A DNA stretch of 32,500 nt from Acropora yongei (lineage: Eukaryota; Cnidaria; Anthozoa; Scleractinia; Acroporidae). Under the pieces are notes generated by a model. That model had not been told where the DNA came from. It was given only the letters and a program-made list of their open reading frames with translations, and ran no database searches. The first letter of the stretch is position 1, and each line of letters starts with the position of its first letter. This document shows positions 1 to 10,400 of this stretch, in pieces. Made by a program: the position numbers and the translations under genes. The DNA is taken from assembly GCA_014634225.1 (NCBI GenBank), contig BLFN01000027.1:1165315-1197814 (forward strand). Reading direction: 5' to 3'.

Positions 1-106
1 AACATTTACTAGAGCTTTCGCTAAATTACCTTTTTGGCGCCTCAAGTCGAAATTTATGTGAAACGAGTGATTTTGGTCGAATTATCATTGTTCAGTGACT
101 GAAGGA

Positions 107-136
107 CCGACGTTTCGAGTCTTAGCTCATCATCAG
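107..136 (-). ncRNA. Hammerhead-ribozyme-like motif, Penelope-type
   Basis: Read on the minus strand, the segment has the hammerhead core CTGATGA (136-130), a short stem GAG/CTC (128-126 with 119-117), the box GAAA (116-113) and then CGTC, where GTC fits an NUH cleavage triplet. The ACGT between GAAA and the cleavage site is self-complementary, as in minimal hammerheads of Penelope-like retroelements that are thought to act as dimers. One extra U (129) sits between the core and stem II, and helix I is not obvious, so it may be a degenerate copy. No reverse transcriptase is seen nearby. Confidence 0.35.
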
Positions 137-599
137 AGCGTATTTAAATATTGAACACTTCTCTGGTTTCAAACCTTCTCCAATCGCTCAGTTGTTTCCA
201 AACTGTGGATATTTATTTGCATACAGCTGCCAAAGACAGGTTTTGGGGTTTGGCATTTATTCATGTCAAAGCAAGGATTAATAGAGTTGATGTCCACGAA
301 GACAATATTGTCTTGCTAAATCGCACACATTTTGACTATTTCAAGCCGATAAGCATGGCATGACAGATTTCCACCCATGTTCAGAAATGTAGGCAATCGC
401 AAGAGTAACAAATCACAAATATCACCAAATGTCACATTCCCCGACTCTACCTCGGAACTTTTTTTCTCGACATGAATCTACCGAGGTTTAACTCTATCGT
501 CACTGCTTGTGGAAGAACATCAGCGAGAATCAAATCATTTCGACGATGTCAGTTCTTGCAGCGAAAATTCCTCGTCTGAATCTAGTTTAATGGCGTTAC

Positions 600-1025
600 T
601 CCCACGAATATCCAATCGCTCAGTAGTGGACCATCCGAAATAGTTATCGGGAGATCAGTCGTAGATTCGAGTCCTACTCGGAGTATTTCAGACTTTCCCG
701 AGTCACCACAGCTCCTTAGAGTCTCCGTGCTAGAGCATCGGATTACTCCGATTTTTTTCCGAGATTCCCCAAGCCAGCATCGAAAACTTGCATCTATACA
801 TTGATTATACAGAGTCAGTAGTAACCACTTACTTTGATATACACTTGAGAGAGACAGTTTTGCCGGAATTTCTGCCCTTAGAGTCTAGCAGGACAATTGC
901 CACCAGAGCTTGTCTAACGACCTTGCTCATCCAAGCCTCCAAAAGTTCAATGGTGAAGCTGCTTGAAGTAATATTGTAAAGGTTATAGGTTCAACGTCTG
1001 TCGGGAGGGTTCGGAAATTTCTCTT
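600..1025 (+). repeat. Degraded tRNA-derived SINE-like repeat, probably interrupted
   Basis: At about 668-695 a tRNA B-box-like GATTCGAGTCC is followed by CTACTCGGAG, and CTCAGTAGTGG lies upstream in A-box style. Downstream come two variants of a tail also seen in the 8875-9030 copy, for example CCGATTTTTTTCCGAGATTC near 750. A second part near 980-1015 (AAGGTTATAGGTTCAACGTC, then CTGTCGGGAGGG) resembles the end of the 8875-9030 copy (AAGGTATCAGGTTCTACCGT). I read this as fragments of one SINE family around about 190 bases of other sequence. The boundaries are approximate. Confidence 0.4.
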
Positions 1026-2229
1026 TTTTTGTTACTGCTATATGGAAAAATCTCATTTGTACGAGAATTTCCCAGGAGCGGCAATGGCTTTTTCATGAAA
1101 CTACGCACGTGATTTACAAGCCTGTTTTCGTGGGCTCCTAAACATCCCGCGTGGGTTCATTGAACAAGTAAACCATGGAAAAATTTTAATTGCTTTTACA
1201 ATATTCGTTATGACGGATTTCAGTGGGAGGTTTCAGGTTTTAATGAAAGGTTTTTGGTGTTGCCAGGTGCGAGTGTTTAGATTATTTGTGTGATATCGCC
1301 ACACGAATGAAGCTACATGGCTTAGATCCAACAACCAAACCAATAGAAAACAACGCGGCAAAGGGATATGATTACAACTCCCGGTGATTCACGCGCGAAC
1401 AAACCTGGGCTACTACTCGCTCCGCGTTATGGGGACTTTCTTACCGACTCTAAAAGCGTTGTGGGGGATTCTTCGCGTGGGAACTGGTCACTGGTGGTGT
1501 CGTAGAGAATCGTTTTGCAAGAGAGCCAAATAAGTCATTTTGAAATGCATGGGAAAGATGTCAAATCTCAGCTGTAATTGTGGAAACAACCTGGAATCTG
1601 ATAAACAATCTCGTTGTATTATCTTTCCGTTTTTACAAAAGATCGGCTAGATATTGTTTACAGCATTACGGCACGTTTGACCAACAAACTGGGACGCAAT
1701 CATATTTCTCTGGCTGTGCTGTTTGTTTTTAGAACGCGGAATTGACATTATGGGTTTTAATTCTTTCCTCCTTGCCTTTTTTCTTTTAATTTCGTCGTGA
1801 TGACAACGTCCATAGATCAATATTAGAATTTAATTCGGGTGGATATTGTTAGAAGATTTTCACAAAATTAACAAACTGTGCCGGAAATTTCGCTTTTAAA
1901 AACTGACGTAGACAAACGACTTAAATTTTAGTGTGGCTGTTTTTTTTTTTCACTTGGAAATATTAAAAAAAGGGGTCCAAAATTAATATTCTGAATTTTA
2001 CCTTACAGTAATAGGTTGTATAAAGTCACTAGAATTTTTCGCTTACTGAAAGATGGCCACTTATTTTGTGGGGTTTGTTTCAAACGAGCATGATGTTAAC
2101 AGGTTTTTCTCGTATGCAAATGTTTCACTTAGAAATGTCTGGAAAATAAATTGCATTTCAAATCTCTGTGTGTAATTGCACGATAATATTGGTCTCTCTC
2201 GTGTCTTTTGAGTGATAATTTCTTCGTGA

Positions 2230-2952
2230 AAGAAAACAAGCGAGCGCATATGTTGTCACACAGGGGCGTTGAAAGGAAGTGACTCAGTTCGAATTTACTG
2301 CTTACAAATTGCGCAGCAACTAAAAGGTAGAATAACTGGGAAATTGTTCATGAAAGGCACCAAATTCCGTCAGTTTCCTCAAGGCGGCCTTGCGAGTATT
2401 CGAGATGAATGGTGGAGTGAAGGTTTCGAGTGTGAGTCGTTTTCGGACTCGTTCGGGCTTCGGAATAAGGAACGGTTAGCGTTGAAATACAGTTCTCTTA
2501 TGGACATAATGGAGGAACGCATGAAACGCGAAGAGTGTATCTTGTCTACAAGCCCTCACAAGAAAGTGGTCAATGCTATTCGATATGCCAAAGCTGTTAA
2601 CTCAACTCTCGAATCCAGCCTTGAAAAAACCTTGGACATGTTGCATCGCGAGTTTGAGCAGGAATTTCATCGGATTGTCGATGCTGAACGAAAAGTTTGC
2701 GAAGAATATCCGACTCTTGGGCGCTATGCTCAAACGGTGCTAACAGAAGCGACAAATAGACAGTTTCAGAGACGCTTAATCAAAATGATGGCAACCAGAA
2801 AAAGGAAAGAAGAGTTTGAACGCACTCGAGTTCGTTTTTCATTGCCAAGTTTATCTTCGGATGAAACCTCGAGACGTAAAAAGCACTGCTTTTTCACTTA
2901 TCCTCATCCTACGAAAAAGCACAGTGATATTGTCTACCTTCCTCCAATTTAA
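2230..2952 (+). CDS. Hypothetical protein, charged and helix-rich (single frame or terminal exon)
   Basis: I do not recognise this protein. The frame is open from just after a stop at 2227-2229 to TAA at 2950-2952. The first ATG is at 2350 in a weak context and would give 200 residues. The frame is open further upstream, and a possible 3' splice site (ACACAG, ending 2263) precedes it, so it may be the last exon of a longer gene. The protein has a Gly/Trp-containing start, a long Glu/Lys/Arg-rich stretch with heptad-like spacing (about residues 65-180 counted from 2269), a basic KRKEE segment, and a Ser/Lys/His-rich tail ending YLPPI. There is no signal peptide, membrane segment or Cys pattern. 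Codon use looks balanced and the frame is much longer than chance frames nearby. Whether it is expressed cannot be seen. Confidence 0.5.
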   Translation, partial: KKTSERICCHTGALKGSDSVRIYCLQIAQQLKGRITGKLFMKGTKFRQFPQGGLASIRDEWWSEGFECESFSDSFGLRNKERLALKYSSLMDIMEERMKREECILSTSPHKKVVNAIRYAKAVNSTLESSLEKTLDMLHREFEQEFHRIVDAERKVCEEYPTLGRYAQTVLTEATNRQFQRRLIKMMATRKRKEEFERTRVRFSLPSLSSDETSRRKKHCFFTYPHPTKKHSDIVYLPPI

Positions 2953-4435
2953 AGAAGGAATATTTGAGTTGTTTTGTTTATATTGAGGTGTTAAGTATCT
3001 TCAAGTTCTTTTGTAATTGTCAGTGTACTGCTAAGTAATGAAATCCCAGGGCCCAGTTGTTCGCAGCCCGATTCTTCAAATCCCGAGACTTCTCAGTAAC
3101 GTCTCAAATCGTCACTCGTGCATGCATTTCTTTACCGCAAAGGCATCATGAGACCAAGTTTGGTCGAGAACGTTAACCCACAACGGTAAATCTTTTGTTA
3201 TCCATCTGTGCTTCAAGGCAGTGCTTGTTGTAGCGGGGAAGTATCCGGGATGGAATTATGATCAATTACGTTCCCCATCTCTAGCGAAAATTAATATCTG
3301 ATAGCGATGTTTTAGTTGACATTGTCGCCTACATTCCCCGCTTTCGCCGACTGAGAGTTTTAGCCAGTACCCGGCATTGGAAAGAATGTATCATTGTGCA
3401 ACATTTTCCTTAAATGGTTTGTCATGAATTTTTCCACTGAATCTGTTATATTATTGGTATCATCCGGAACACCACATTCAAGCCTGAAGGAAAAGTTAAT
3501 GAAAGGTTACACGAGTATGGTTTTGAACACGCCCTCGGAATTTTTTTGCCCCGGGGATAGCCGACAAGGCCAAATCAGGGCAAATTTTGAACTAAAGGAA
3601 GCCCGACTGAATTTTGATGTTTTCTGTTCCGGCACTAGTAAATTAAACTTTTCCTTCATACGAAAGCTAATTAACCTCCGTTCCCAGTGAGTGAAATTTC
3701 TTCGCAATAAGTAGAAAGATTCAATCGACTGTGGAGGTCTTTGATTTATCCAGTGCAATAGAATTTCTTTTCCAAATGAGACGTTTCCCTTATTGTTTCA
3801 GAACGGTTCTTCCCTTTATTTGGGAGAAAAAAAAATATGTGAGAGTTCTAAGAGGTGGTCTTATCTGTTGTCTTTCGACAGAAAAGATCGAGAAGGATTC
3901 TAAATCTGCTAACAAACTAAAATAGTTCAAGTGGAAAACGCCCTTACAATGCTTTTGTTTTTGTTCATAAGACCTATTGTCAACTGTGAAATCAGCGACA
4001 GTTCTTTCCTACTCGTCATTTGAGTTCAATCTGTTTTATTGTAACTTGTGGGAAAGGGATTGTCATCAATGATAAGCTACGTTTCGCTGCACTTCATCCG
4101 TTGTTTCTACGCTTGACTTGCGAATGCAAATGAATTTGATTCTCGTGTGGTCGTTTTCGCGCCTTCAATAATTTAGCGGTAGTTTCATGAGCGGGTGCAA
4201 CCTGTTGATCCAGAGCCAATTAGGAAATAAGGTTTGTTGGCATTTGTAATCTCAAGCAGACACTAAGGTCTTTTCACTGTGGCTGTTTTGAACGCAGCTA
4301 TCAAAAACCATTATTTCTGCTTCAAAATGGCGCATTAGCCGTGCCAGAACATTTGAGTCGATTTTCTAAGGAATGGACCATGTTAGTTTCACGCTGCGAA
4401 GTGTTCTAAGGATCAAGGGATAAAGAAATATCAGG
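2953..4435. other. Intergenic region before the sulfatase gene
   Basis: No supported gene. Overlapping short frames at 3394-3758 lie on both strands and look like chance. Near 3048 the sequence CAGGGCCCAGTTGTTCGCAG has the look of a transposon terminal sequence, but I cannot find its partner. The end of this stretch must hold the promoter and 5' UTR of the gene starting at 4436; I see no clear TATA box. Confidence 0.5.
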
Positions 4436-4448
4436 ATGTCTTCACCAG
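4436..4448 (+). CDS. ARSB-like: Sulfatase exon 1: start codon, MSSP
   Basis: ATGTCTTCACCAG is followed by the strong donor GTAAGATAC. The exon ends in phase 1 and its G completes Asp5 with the AT that opens exon 2. An in-frame TAA at 4421-4423 lies just upstream. This exon is needed because exon 2 has no ATG, and the join places the start 13 codons before the hydrophobic core of the signal peptide. The assignment rests on phase and spacing, so another upstream exon is possible. Confidence 0.65.
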
Positions 4449-7400
4449 GTAAGATACTTACGTTTATGGCCTATTATGACGCACGTAAAAGTCAAGTTAA
4501 TTTGTAATCGTTCGGATTCTCATTATGTTAGCATTTGAATTTGTTTTCTGGTAGTAAAGAAATTGAAAGAGACAGTGGAGTGTTATTTGACGAGAGCTGA
4601 GAACAATATTTTTCGAAAAGTAACTTTTCTTTCGACTTGACGAAAATGATTATTCAGTTGTTGTCAAGGTTTCACTTTGGGAAATTTCAAAGCAAAATCA
4701 ATTTTTATTATTTGGTTGAGTTGAGAGATGACAAGAATTTTTTACGATGCGAAGCACCTTTATGGCGTTAATTAAGGATAAGACTCGCTGACAAAATAAA
4801 GCAAAGATTACTCATAAATAAGTCATGAACAAAAGTCATCGAGATCACAAAAGAACTAACGAAAAGTGGAATGGTAGGTTAACTCCGGAATCGGAATTGC
4901 AAGGATTCGCTTCAACAGAAATATCCACGGTGCATTTTAGTTTCCGTGTATTTAGGTTGACTTTCGCTTTTCTTAAAATGAAATTTCCCAGTTTGAAAGC
5001 GAGAGATGACAGAATACTGTCTTGAGAGGAGTTTAAAAGAGTGCTTAGTCTTAAGTAAAGTCGAAACATACAGAAAAAGGAGTATCCCACACTGATAAGT
5101 ATTAACTGCAAATCAATCAAGCAACTGAACATTACTCGGTGATTTGGTAAATATTTCTCACAAGTGCATTAGACATGAGTTTCAAGCAAAGTGGCTTTCC
5201 AATCAGTTTCCTTTTAAATCATCTCATTGTCACAAACTGCCTTATTTTGTTTTTACCGAAAAATTTGCTTCATTGAACTTTCAGCTCTTTCTTTCCCATA
5301 GAATTCTCGGAATTAAAATTATTGCTTACCACCTCATTCAAATTATAAATTGTTTTCCATTCATTTCTCGTCTGTCGTTTTTCTGTTTTGAAAGTTTTTG
5401 AAAACGACAAAGAATGACAAGAATCTTACAAGAGTATATATATTTCGGGAGGAGTAATTAGTTCTAAAATGTCGGCATAACGCATCAGAAAAACTTCCCA
5501 GTAGAAGATCTTCCACGTATAAAATCTCACGAATCTTGTGTAAGACTGAACGTTTATTGAACTTTCAAACTTCACATTCAGTCCTTTTTCTCTTGAGGCG
5601 TTTAAATAAGTCTTCGTCGGTTTTGGTGAAAGTCATTATCACAAAAAAAACCAAAACAAGCGAGCACAATTTTTGATGATTATTTTCGAGCATTTCACAC
5701 AATTCTCGCATCTGTTATCCTGTTGATCGTTGCTCGCATTTCTTTCTCCTGGTACCTGCCATTGATGACCTCTTTATGTGGTTGGAGGTAACAGTTTTCC
5801 TCTTAGCACTGGTGCAGGTTTTTCTTTTCATAGAATACCCGGAGGACTGTAGGAGATTCCGTCAATTAAGAAAAAAATTAACTGAAATTATTCTCCGATT
5901 TCCTAGAAAGCTTCCAAGTGCTGAGTCACTTAGTTATGGTGGTTATTCTTACTGGTCAAACTGCAGCGGATTTTGAGCTCTCTTTTTGAGTCCATTACGT
6001 GATACCTGTATTTGAGATAGTGGCTGAAAACAGTTCAAGTGAAAGCAATGCTTTTTATAACATCCACGTTGTCTTTGTTTCAATTTCTTATCTTGCCAAG
6101 GAATGAAAAACCTAACGTGACATGTAAATTCAGCCTGAGACAAATTATTGTAACACTTGCTGAACATTTCAAAACAAAAACTCTTTGGTTCTTGTAATTT
6201 CCTTAAGAGTGAGATGGTAACAGTTGATCCCCTTTTAACCCCTAAGGATGGAAGGAGTGTGAACGCTGAAGAATCATCTCTCTCAATTGTCATTGTAACT
6301 ATTTAATTTCTACATTTCAGATTACGTGGCTTTTCTTCGCCGTAGCCCTAGATCACTGGTCCTAAGAATATGTGTTCTGCTCTGTTCGATTTCTTGGGGA
6401 AATGCACAGAACGCTCAATATGCAGGGAAACCGCACATTATTATGATCGTTGCTGATGATTTAGTAAGTGTCGTTATTGGTTGGCTGACCAGCCTCCTGT
6501 ATTTTCCTTTATATTTTGCCTTATTGTGTGCGTTAACTTAAGACAGGCTCGATAAAGTCGTCATGAAAAAAACTCAGTTTTATTATGGTTTTGTTCATGA
6601 AATACTTTCGTAATTTTAGGGTTGGGATGACGTCAGTTTTCACGGCTCGCCCCAAATCCCCACGCCGACATTGGATGGTCTGGCAAACTCGGGAGTAATT
6701 CTCAATAATTATTACGTGTCACCAATGGACACTCCGTCGAGAGCGGCTTTCATGACAGGAAAATATGCCCTCAATTTAGGTAATATTTGTTCTTGTCGTT
6801 TACAATTATCAACAAATCTGAACTATCACATTCTCTCTTTCCGTTTGCACATGCGACTTTCGTCGCCTCAACTCAATACAATTTTTGTAGCTCTAGATTC
6901 GTTCGTGGAAACTGCACAATTTCAGCGAGATTTGTCAGTGTTTGGAACTTGCCCGATTATACATAACCAACTGGTCTGCCTCGTGACGATTGAGATTCTT
7001 AACCTGTTGAGTTTATTTGTTCCAAATGGCCCTCAAAAGCCCGAGAAGGGAGGAGTCACATTCAGATTCTCCATAGTGCGTTTGCTCAACCGAGTCTCCC
7101 TGAGGCACTCTAAAGCTTGACCGGTTTTTGTCCAGTTTTGCACAGAAATGCAAGGTGATATACGAATGAGACTATGTCTCATGCGCGGTATATCACTTCC
7201 CTGTACTCGCCCATACACTCACAAAGTGCAACCCCAACACCAGGAACTTCATACCCTACTCTTCTCGAATAGTGTGTGGGTTCTTTAAAGTCCCACATTG
7301 AACTTATAAACATGAAAGGTATTAGTGAGACGGAGCCTACGGTTTATAGTCCTTATCCGAGACGACTTGAAATTCTAACCATATGCGGGTGTAATTGCAG

Positions 7401-10400
7401 AGGCAGCACTTTCTCCTCAGTTGTTTTTCGACCATGGGTGATGGTCCGTCCGAAGTCGAATTTACGACCACTGATTCTCTTTTAGGACTTCAACACGACA
7501 CAATTCATAATAAACAGCCCCTTGGCGTGCCGCTCACAGAAAAGTTACTGCCCCAATACTTGCGGCAATTGGGGTATTCAACGCATGCCGTAGGAAAGGT
7601 AGGCGTTTCGAATTGCAAGTTAAGTATGTAGAAACCGTGTTAAGTTGTAATCCTGCGGCGCATTTACATTTTCTTTAGATTGTTATCTCGTCAAAGAATT
7701 GCGAGAGGAGACGAAATACTAGGCTCGAGTACCAGCCGCTGTTTCGGGAAATGAGCCTGCGCTCATCCCCGAAAAGACGGCTGGACGCGTGAACGAGACA
7801 TTGTTGATTTCCACCAATCAGAAGCTTGCCTGCCCAGATCGAGCAGGCAGATCAGAATAAATTTCAAGATGGCGGATGCGAAGGCACTGTTCGACTCGGC
7901 TTGTGATCGTGTTCTAGACCGTTTCAAAGTGGAAAATTTGAAAGACTTGCAACGGAAGGCATTAGAAAAGCTAGTAACATGCATAAATTAAATTACGTCA
8001 CAGACACGATCGGCTGGTCACGCGTCCAGCCGTCTCTTCTCAGGGAGGCACGCGGAACCGAGAGAGCGGCAGAAATCGAGCCTAACGAAATACAGGCGTC
8101 GCCCGAGACTTAGAGGACACGCGACACACGTGCTCCCCACGTGTCGTGTGTCCTCCGAGTCTCGCGCGACGCGTGTATTTAGCCTGCATGTGCTCTAAGT
8201 ATCAAGCAGAACAACGTTCTACTCGTCTGTCACGTTTAGCTTAGTTTCCTCGCAGCTTTCGGTCGAAAAGGCTGCATGAGCCATTTTGGCCTGTACTGAG
8301 ACGAATTTTTATTCCTGAGACGAAACTACTCTTAATGAAAAGAAAATGAAAATAGCAAGGCTGATCAAACATTCAAAGGAATACAAAAAATTTTTCATCC
8401 AACATTTCAAAAGCTACTGGCTTTTTCCACCTGGAGCCGCTTGCTCGAAACATGGTTAGCGCTAACCGTAAAAACGTCGTGACAGGAATATAGTGCACTT
8501 GTATGCCCCTAATCATCGGCTCCTGATGAAAAACAGTAACTGAAAAAATAGTGTTTATAACCACCCAGTTATAGTCGCAAGCTGACTACATTACTACCAA
8601 CAGCTGAAATTATCACTAACGTGACCTGCTTTTAAATGACTTTAAACCTAATCTTGTTTGTTCTCTACGCTCACAGTGGCAGTTGGGATTTTTCGCCAAG
8701 GAATTCACCCCCACCTACAGGGGGTTTGATTCTTTCTATGGCTTTTGGACTTCCGGTCAGGATTACTTTAATCACGTGACTTATGACGGAAGTTATGGTC
8801 TGGACTTGAGGAGAGATTTATCTGTGAGTATGTCATCGCCAAATGATTTTGTAGCCTTTCTCTCACTTGTTATCTATACCTTAGTGGTTGAGCATGCCAA
8901 ACCGCAATCTGAACTTGGGGAATGGGTTCGACTCCTAGTTCAGAAGACTCTGATTTTTTGCCGAGTTTCCCCGAGGGAAATACCGAACTATTAATCGGAA
9001 GGTATCAGGTTCTACCGTCGGAGTTCGTCATGGTCATAAAAAATTGATAGATCATTTTCTTATCACTGTGATTATGTCGCCCATGGTCGTAGTGAGAATT
9101 TGAAAACGTTAACTCAATCTTAATTGCGCGAAAGGTCTATTGTGTTCCGGCCAATACAAATCTAGTGCCAGTACATTTGCGTGGTGGTAATTTTCAAGAT
9201 GGCGTCGTAAAGAGAAGCTAAGTTTAGATATGTTTCCTCTAAATGATAAGAAGCTTTTGTTTGCGAGTGTGGTTTAGATCCTTGTTTTGCTGTTAAGTAC
9301 AATGCCTTGGTGTTGTCACTTCTATTTTAGAACTACCCTTTCATCTTATTTCATCAGGCGGTGTACAATGAGACTGGCACCTACGGCACAGAGCTGTTTA
9401 CTCGCGAAGCCGACAAGGTTATCAACGGACACGACAGCTCTAAACCATTGTTCCTGTATTTTGCACAGCAAGCAGTGCATGTTGGGAATGGGAACCAACC
9501 GCTCCAGGCGCCTCAAAAGTATCTCGACAGGCTCGGTTACATCGCAGACGAAAAGAGAAGAACTTTTGCTGGTGTGTTTTTTCAACTTGTTGCAACAGAT
9601 GTAAACTGTGGAATTAAGCATTAAGACCGAAAATATGGTCCCATTTGCTTCTTTCACTGGAAAAAAGGATAATCAATAGTTAAAACAGTTTAGAACCGAT
9701 CGAATTTTTCTTTGTTCCAGGAATGGTTTCTGCCCTGGACGAATCAGTGCGGCAAATAGTAACAACCTTAAAGCGGAAAGGACTTTATGATAATTCCATC
9801 ATAATATTCACCACCGATAACGGAGGCGCCGCTGGTGGATTAGACTCAAGTGCGGGCTCAAATTATCCCCTTCGTGGTGCTAAAAATACTTTATGGGAGG
9901 GTGGAGTGCGTGGCGTTGGATTTGTCCACAGCCCTCTTCTCAAGAAAAGAGGTAAGATTGAGGTTGTCTACATCCATGATTTCTTTACTTTCCTTCTATT
10001 TTCCTTGTTGCGTAGCCTAGAGTAGGCGGTGCCCTCTTACTTTATTCAACGCTGTTCGTACAAACGGGGGAAGTCGATGTTTTCAGGATACTGGGAGACA
10101 CAAAGTGTCCTGTTAATTTTAAGCCTAAACCACATGTTTTTGACTTAAGGTCAAGGGGTTATTTATTCTCATTTTTCGCGTGACGTCACGGCGGCCATGT
10201 TGGTGTGCAGAACAATAACGAAAAAAGTCTTTGGGAATTCTATTATTATGCAAAACTTGTGCGACATCTCGCCATTGTTTTGTACACCCACATGGCCGTC
10301 TCATTACGTGAGTGAAACTCAAGAATAGGTTAGGATTGGGGTTACTATTTTTGACTTTTTGGGGAGTAGATTTAGGAGGTCACTTCACTTGTACGCATTT

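Larger units (their letters stand above)
1..2229. other. Left flank without a supported gene
   Basis: No open frame here has convincing coding character. The short frames at 151-363 and 788-979 start at non-ATG codons, match no family I know, and lie partly in repeat-like sequence. The stretch holds a hammerhead-like motif near 107-136 and a tRNA-derived SINE-like stretch near 600-1025, listed separately. From about 1030 to 2229 I see AT-rich DNA with poly-T runs and nothing else I can name. Confidence 0.6.

Noticed and set aside
3048..3110. CAGGGCCCAGTTGTTCGCAG as a transposon end
   Set aside because: It has the appearance of a terminal repeat I associate with cnidarian elements, but no inverted partner was found nearby, so no element is annotated.
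5776..5976. A 66-codon ATG frame with a hydrophobic start inside sulfatase intron 1
   Set aside because: It could look like a small membrane peptide, but it has no family resemblance and including it as an exon is unnecessary: exon 1 joins exon 2 in phase without it.
8890..8945. Possible tRNA gene
   Set aside because: The A and B boxes are tRNA-like, but the acceptor and anticodon arms do not pair, and the downstream tail recurs elsewhere, so a SINE is the better reading.
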